64,000 nucleotides of DNA, from assembly GCA_030268105.1 (NCBI GenBank), contig BSDZ01000010.1, forward strand, positions 2,270,001-2,334,000, given 5' to 3'. This document shows, one piece after another, positions 60,308 to 64,000 of this stretch. Every line of letters starts with the position of its first letter. Positions within the stretch are counted from its first letter, which is position 1. The notes beneath the pieces were generated by a model. That model worked only from the letters and a program-made list of their open reading frames with translations. It ran no database searches and had not been told where the DNA came from. This DNA is from Volvox africanus. Lineage: Eukaryota > Chlorophyta > Chlorophyceae > Chlamydomonadales > Volvocaceae. The translations under genes were made by a program, and so were the position numbers.

Positions 60308-63300
60308 TACGAACACACACATACGAACACACACATACGTAAACACACACGCCACAATGTACACACGTGTAGACACACAGATACACACACGCCCTCCTTT
60401 GTTGCTCGCTGCATGCGGTTCCGCAAGCCAGGCGTCTCCGCAAGAACCTTTACATCGTGGTGCAGCGCAGCTACCCAGTCATGCGTTACAGCGCCGCAGA
60501 TCACGCCTACCTGCCGGCACCTGACCAACCCGAATACGCCCCCGGAACCGGATACTCCATGCTTCAGGTTGGATGTGCGTCTTGCTGCCGGTTATTCCGC
60601 AGATGCAATAGTGACTGACGACAAGGTCTCAATCTTGAGATGTCGGCGATGTGCGATGTGGTCCCCACGCTTACGTTTTCTGTACGTGGGGAGGCGAGTG
60701 CCTGTCGTGCGGTTTGGCACTAGTATTGCAGGAGGTCCAGATGTTTAACCGAGGATATCCCCTCCCCCCCCTCATCCGAAATTCACGGTTAGTCCTCGTT
60801 CCTTATCAGCACCAGGATTCGTTTTATTCGACTTCCCCTCCCCCCGCTGGAGGATATCTGCTGGCACTCTCTATCTTCGTCGAGCGAGGGGCGCCTGCGG
60901 CCACTTCGTTCCGTCTACTTTCGCCAAGTTAATTTTTCGTGACGGGCTGTTCTTTAATTTGCTTTGTAGCTTCTGTGGCCAGGACACGCCTTGTGCATGA
61001 ATGAATCTGGGGAATTGGAGCGGCTGCCCCACAGTCTCATGCAGGAGCTCCGAGACAGATCCACGGAGTAAGATCGAGATGCGGCCGTGAAGGCTTTGGG
61101 AAGGCTTTGGGAAATATTGGTTTTGGGGTGCCGCGGTATGGCGTGGTGTGGGATGCCTTGGCATGACTGTTGATTTCGTACTGGGTATTCGTACCATTCT
61201 TTCTCATCCCGACACGCACTGCAGCTCCCAAAGTCCCTTCATGTATGCGGCTCCTGAGCCGCATTTCCGGCAACATTCCTAATACCCCGGCTCGGCTACG
61301 TTCCAGTGCATTCGTCTCGACGTTGTGCAGCTCGTTTGTCTCCGTCCCTCGATTCGGCTTGTGTGCTTCTGTTTCCTCTTACCCTTGCCTCCCCTCCCCC
61401 ACCGCTTCACAGGTGGTTTGTTAGTCGCAACGCTCAGGACCTGTCGCTGCTACTGGAAGACGGGGCACTGGACATCCGGAGCTTGGCTCACGTTTCCTAC
61501 ATGGTGGGTAGGGGTCTCTGGCATGGAGAGGGTGGAGCGAACTGACCGAATTGCGAGGGGAAAGGAAGTTCGACGCTGTTGAGGGGCTTAGCTACCAAAC
61601 TTGAGGTCGAAGGGAGGTCCCGGGGGTATCCCTGCATTATAATACACCAAGCAGCTTTTTAGCTTCAGCTTTTCCGGCTAATGCGCATCTCCATCTTCTG
61701 CCCATCCATGTGTCCCCCCGGTCTCCTCGGCCCCCTCCCCGGGGGCCCACTCACCTTTACCACCTGTCAACTCGGCCGCTTTTGCTGTGGGTTTTTGCTG
61801 TGGGCCACACTCATCCGGTTGTTGCTTAAATCCCCTCCTGCACTCCTCCCCCGCCCGTTGTCTTTCCGGCAGTGGAATACGCCCCACATGCGGTACAGTG
61901 TGGTGGTGGAGGCGGCGTCCACGTACGTCAAACACCGGGACATGATCCTGCAGCACGGTAGTGTGCTGCTGTGTCGCAAGCCCAAGGTGGCAGGCATGGT
62001 GGTGGGCCGCCTCGATGGCGCCGTGCGGGTGGATCGGTACAGCGGGGTGAGCAAGCCGCAGCTGCCGGTCGTGGAGCTGCTAACCTGCGAGCTTAACAGC
62101 CCCCACATGCAACAGGAGCTGAACCAAATTGCAGGGGCGCGTGCCACAGCTACGTCAGTGGGGATTGGCAGGTGGGTGCCCATCGCGGCCGCCATGGCTC
62201 TTCCTGGTTGACTGAATATCATGATATGAATAAATATAAAAATCTTATATTTTGTAATATAATTTGTATATATTTTGCATATATTTTTGTAAATATTTTT
62301 AATATGTTTTGTGTATCTTTTGTAATACCTTTTGTAATATCTTTTGTATTACAAATATATTTTGTATATATTATATATTTTGTAATGTATTTTGTAACTT
62401 ATTGTATATATATTGTATTATAAATATATTTTGTCTATACATAAACATTTATATATTATATTATATTATATTATATTATATTATATTATATTATATTATA
62501 TTATATTATATTATATTATATTATATTATATTATATTATATTATATTATATTATATTATATTATATTATATTATATTATATTATATTATATTATATTATA
62601 TTATATTATATTATATTATATTATATTATATTATATTATATTATATTATATTATATTATATTATATTATATTATATTATATTATATTATATTATATTATA
62701 TTATATTATATTATATTATATTACATTACATTACATTATATTTTGTTTTGTTCTGTTATACATGCACTCAAAATATATTGAAAATATGTTGGTTTGAAAT
62801 ATGCCGATATCTTTCGGCATCGTAAAACACATGCGGGAGGACGGAAAACCCACTGAACGAGCTTGAGAAGAAAGACGCAGCTGGGCTGACGTTGAGCTTG
62901 CAGCAGAAACTGTACGGCGTACTGAGGTGCTTGGTTTGGGAAATGAGTTACAGCGTAGCTGGGGGAAGTAGAGGACAGCTCTCAAGACGGGCCCCAAGAC
63001 GGTCGGAAGTAACTTTTTACAACATTATACGGGTGGCTGGGCGTGTGGTTGACCAGAACGACCTGATATATCTATCTACCTACCTATCCATCCATCCATC
63101 CATCCATCCATCTGTCTGTCTGTATATATGTATCGTAGGATAAGCTGCTACGCCTTGGCGTCACGATTCAGGTTACGTTTGGGAGTTTCCCCTGCCTCTA
63201 CCATTATGGCTCCTGTCCGTCTGGGTCATCTCTCGCCGCTCCATCGGTCTCTCGCCGTGCTAAACAACGGGAAGAAAAATACACTCCTTTGTAAATAAGA

Positions 63301-64000
63301 GTAAATGCAAATACACTCCTTTGTCCTTGCTTGGTCCAACTGAGGGCCTTATTGATCCGGCTATCGACTGATCCCTGGGTACCAAACCGCACCCGTACAG
63401 GTATGTCTTTAGGTTCGAGGTCCTCTCCGGGCTGCTGACCGGGCCCACCGTGCTGCGCCCCAAGCTGCTGCCACTCACGGACGTGAAGGCGTTGCGCGCC
63501 GTCGCGCCCAACTTGTTGCGGCGGCGGTCCTCCGTGGCCTTGCATGATGATAACGCCGCCGGTTGGTCGGCGCTGGCGAGCGGGCCTGCGGGCGCCATGT
63601 TCCCCTTCCCCACGCCGGGCGGCCTCAGCGAGCAGCAGCTGGCCTTCGCAGCGTCTCAGGGACTGGATACGATGCTGCTGCGACTGCACCTCTCCATGAC
63701 GGACCTCACCATGCACCATGCCAGTAAAGTGGTTGCACTCAAGGCGCATCGCCTGCCAGTCTTCATCCGCGGGCCACAGGCAAGTGCGCGCGAGTGCCTG
63801 TGCGTCTGTGCGTCTGTGCGCATCTTTGCGTCTGTGCGTCTGTGTATATGTGAGCACCCCTTGGACAAGGAAGGTGCCAAAAGAAGTTCTTGAAACATCC
63901 TTAAGGGGTCTTTTTCTGCCAAGTACTGTCTTTTCCCGCTGCTGCGCAGGACGGTCAGAAGCTGGTGGAGGTCCTGATGGCCTCAGATAAGGATCTTCGT
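54253..64000 (+). CDS. Large unrecognised protein, probably N-myristoylated; runs off the right edge
   Basis: Function unknown. Exons: 54253-54364, 54923-54996, 55214-55432, 55673-55951, 56220-57060, 57296-58129, 58432-58484, 58727-58891, 59337-59545, 61413-61503, 61873-62171, 63401-63779, 63950-beyond 64000; all phases agree, at least 1,202 residues. It begins MGNGSS, fitting an N-myristoylation signal (Gly2, Ser6), then a charged helical part (NEWRSQRSKQLDELL, LTNLDDLVRKLTQ, KRAIERLLAQRYEDALAIA, RRRAFLVVRSMVRLKREVKR). Two big exons (56220-58129) code a disordered Gly/Ser/Pro/Ala linker of about 550 residues. The C-terminal part is ordered: VVHRADIVRCLKAGSIAFQF, PWEVAADLAPDR, LPIILHINERQREVIAADLL, MRYSVVVEAASTYVKHRDMI, LPVVELLTCELNSP, VFRFEVLSGLLTGPTVLRPK. 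No known domain was recognised. The intron 63780-63949 has a GC donor (CACAG|GCAAGT). Confidence 0.8.
57065..57172 (+). repeat. CT-rich polypyrimidine microsatellite
   Basis: CTCTTTCTCT/CTCTCTCT units in the intron 57061-57295, immediately after the donor. Confidence 0.85.
59080..59099 (-). repeat. Interstitial telomere-like motif, two TTTTAGGG units
   Basis: The plus strand reads CCCTAAAACCCTAAAACCCC, i.e. two exact copies of the Chlamydomonas-type telomere octamer on the minus strand plus a third GGG. It lies in the intron 58892-59336 of the large gene. A looser match (TTTTTAGGGTTTTA) is at 9299-9312. Confidence 0.8.
60031..60207 (-). repeat. Dispersed about 178-bp repeat, copy B (inverse of 6507-6684)
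   Basis: Reverse complement of the copy in ABCG intron 8, with a few substitutions (for example GGTGTTTCGGGG against GGTATTTCGGGGG). It sits in the 1.9-kb intron 59546-61412 of the large gene and is bracketed on both sides by ACACAT hexamers (59984-60027 and 60206-60310), as if inserted into, or carried with, that microsatellite. Confidence 0.85.
60206..60345 (+). repeat. (ACACAT)n microsatellite
   Basis: About 16 perfect hexamers, then looser ACACACATACGA units, in the intron of the large gene. Apparent ORFs on both strands are pure microsatellite translation. Confidence 0.95.
60787..60837 (+). repeat. Dispersed repeat, copy 2 (first copy 3510-3556)
   Basis: Shares TTAGTCCTCG, then after a few inserted bases ATCAGCACCAGGATTCGTTT and a TTCGACTTCCCCTC end with ABCG intron 2. 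Same orientation as copy 1. Confidence 0.7.
62215..62455. other. AT-rich tract leading into array 2
   Basis: Just after the donor at 62172 the intron becomes over 80% A/T, with TTTTGTAATAT-type words repeated irregularly (TTTGTAATATCTTTTGTAT and variants). It grades into the (TATTA)n array. No coding potential. Confidence 0.7.
62452..62738 (+). repeat. (TATTA)n minisatellite array 2
   Basis: About 55 units of the same 5-mer, same strand sense, as the array at 50729-51023, in the intron 62172-63400 of the large gene; ends in ATTAC variants. The 100-160-codon open frames across it are artefacts. Confidence 0.95.
63076..63131 (+). repeat. (ATCC)n/(CTGT)n tetranucleotide run
   Basis: CTACCTAC, then seven CATC units, then CTGTCTGT, in the same intron as array 2. 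Confidence 0.85.
63780..63949 (+). other. GC-AG intron of the large gene
   Basis: Donor CACAG|GCAAGT (a perfect GC-donor consensus downstream), acceptor CTGCGCAG|GACGGT. The upstream exon reads ...HRLPVFIRGPQ and the downstream DGQKLVEVLMASDKDLR in phase 0. The read-through frame soon enters a CTGTGCGT microsatellite and a stop at 63891. Confidence 0.7.

Noticed and set aside
60174..60528. Open frames on both strands near 60.2-60.5 kb
   Set aside because: Translation of the (ACACAT)n microsatellite (HTHTHT / CMCMCM).
62309..62797. Open frames of 122 and 162 codons on the plus strand
   Set aside because: Same artefact over array 2; no coding signal outside the repeat.
1..64000. Defence island, biosynthetic cluster or prokaryotic mobile element
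   Set aside because: Every supported gene is intron-rich or organelle-type eukaryotic, with functionally unrelated neighbours; no phage, restriction, toxin or cluster genes were seen.

Overview
The window reads as nuclear DNA of a green alga, most likely a chlorophycean of the volvocine/Chlamydomonas group. This is inferred from several signs: GC-rich coding exons cut by many short and mid-sized GT-AG introns, alanine/glycine/serine-rich linkers, microsatellite-rich introns, a member of a WLxELVxxxAGYLPxNEVACTLRLV-type ankyrin/F-box-like family, TGTAA words downstream of several stop codons, and two exact copies of the Chlamydomonas-type telomere unit TTTTAGGG inside an intron. No species is named because nothing in the sequence fixes it.

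Nine protein genes could be assembled by joining exons with matching splice phase; most open reading frames in the window are shadows or microsatellites. From left to right: (1) an ABCG-type half transporter, + strand, 1876-9935, 15 exons; (2) a TsaE/YjeE-type ATPase for tRNA t6A synthesis, + strand, 11511-12461, single exon; (3) an unrecognised 321-residue protein with a twin-arginine lumen-type leader, - strand, 18633-13664, 6 exons; (4) a SAM-dependent methyltransferase, + strand, about 19615-23202, first exon not found; (5) an Mpv17/PMP22-family membrane protein with long extensions at both ends, + strand, 25110-28432; (6) a hemerythrin-like protein, + strand, 31111-34541; (7) a class I (iron-sulfur) fumarase, - strand, 44927-37714, 12 exons; (8) an ankyrin/F-box-like protein, + strand, 46264-51523; (9) an unrecognised, probably N-myristoylated protein of more than 1,200 residues, + strand, from 54253 to beyond the right edge. 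A tenth, weak two-exon gene may lie at 10105-10998. No RNA gene, CRISPR array, intact transposon or gene cluster with a shared job was found; neighbours look functionally unrelated, as is usual in such genomes.

Intergenic stretches (1-1875, 9936-11510, 12462-13663, 18634-19614, 23203-25109, 28433-31110, 34542-37713, 44928-46263, 51524-54252) hold short repeats but no gene that could be supported. The points most worth a second look are the two unrecognised proteins, three GC-AG introns forced by protein continuity, a roughly 178-bp repeat present in opposite orientation in introns of two unrelated genes (6507-6684 and 60031-60207), twin (TATTA)n arrays in two introns, an interstitial telomere-like motif, and organelle-like AT-rich patches in introns.
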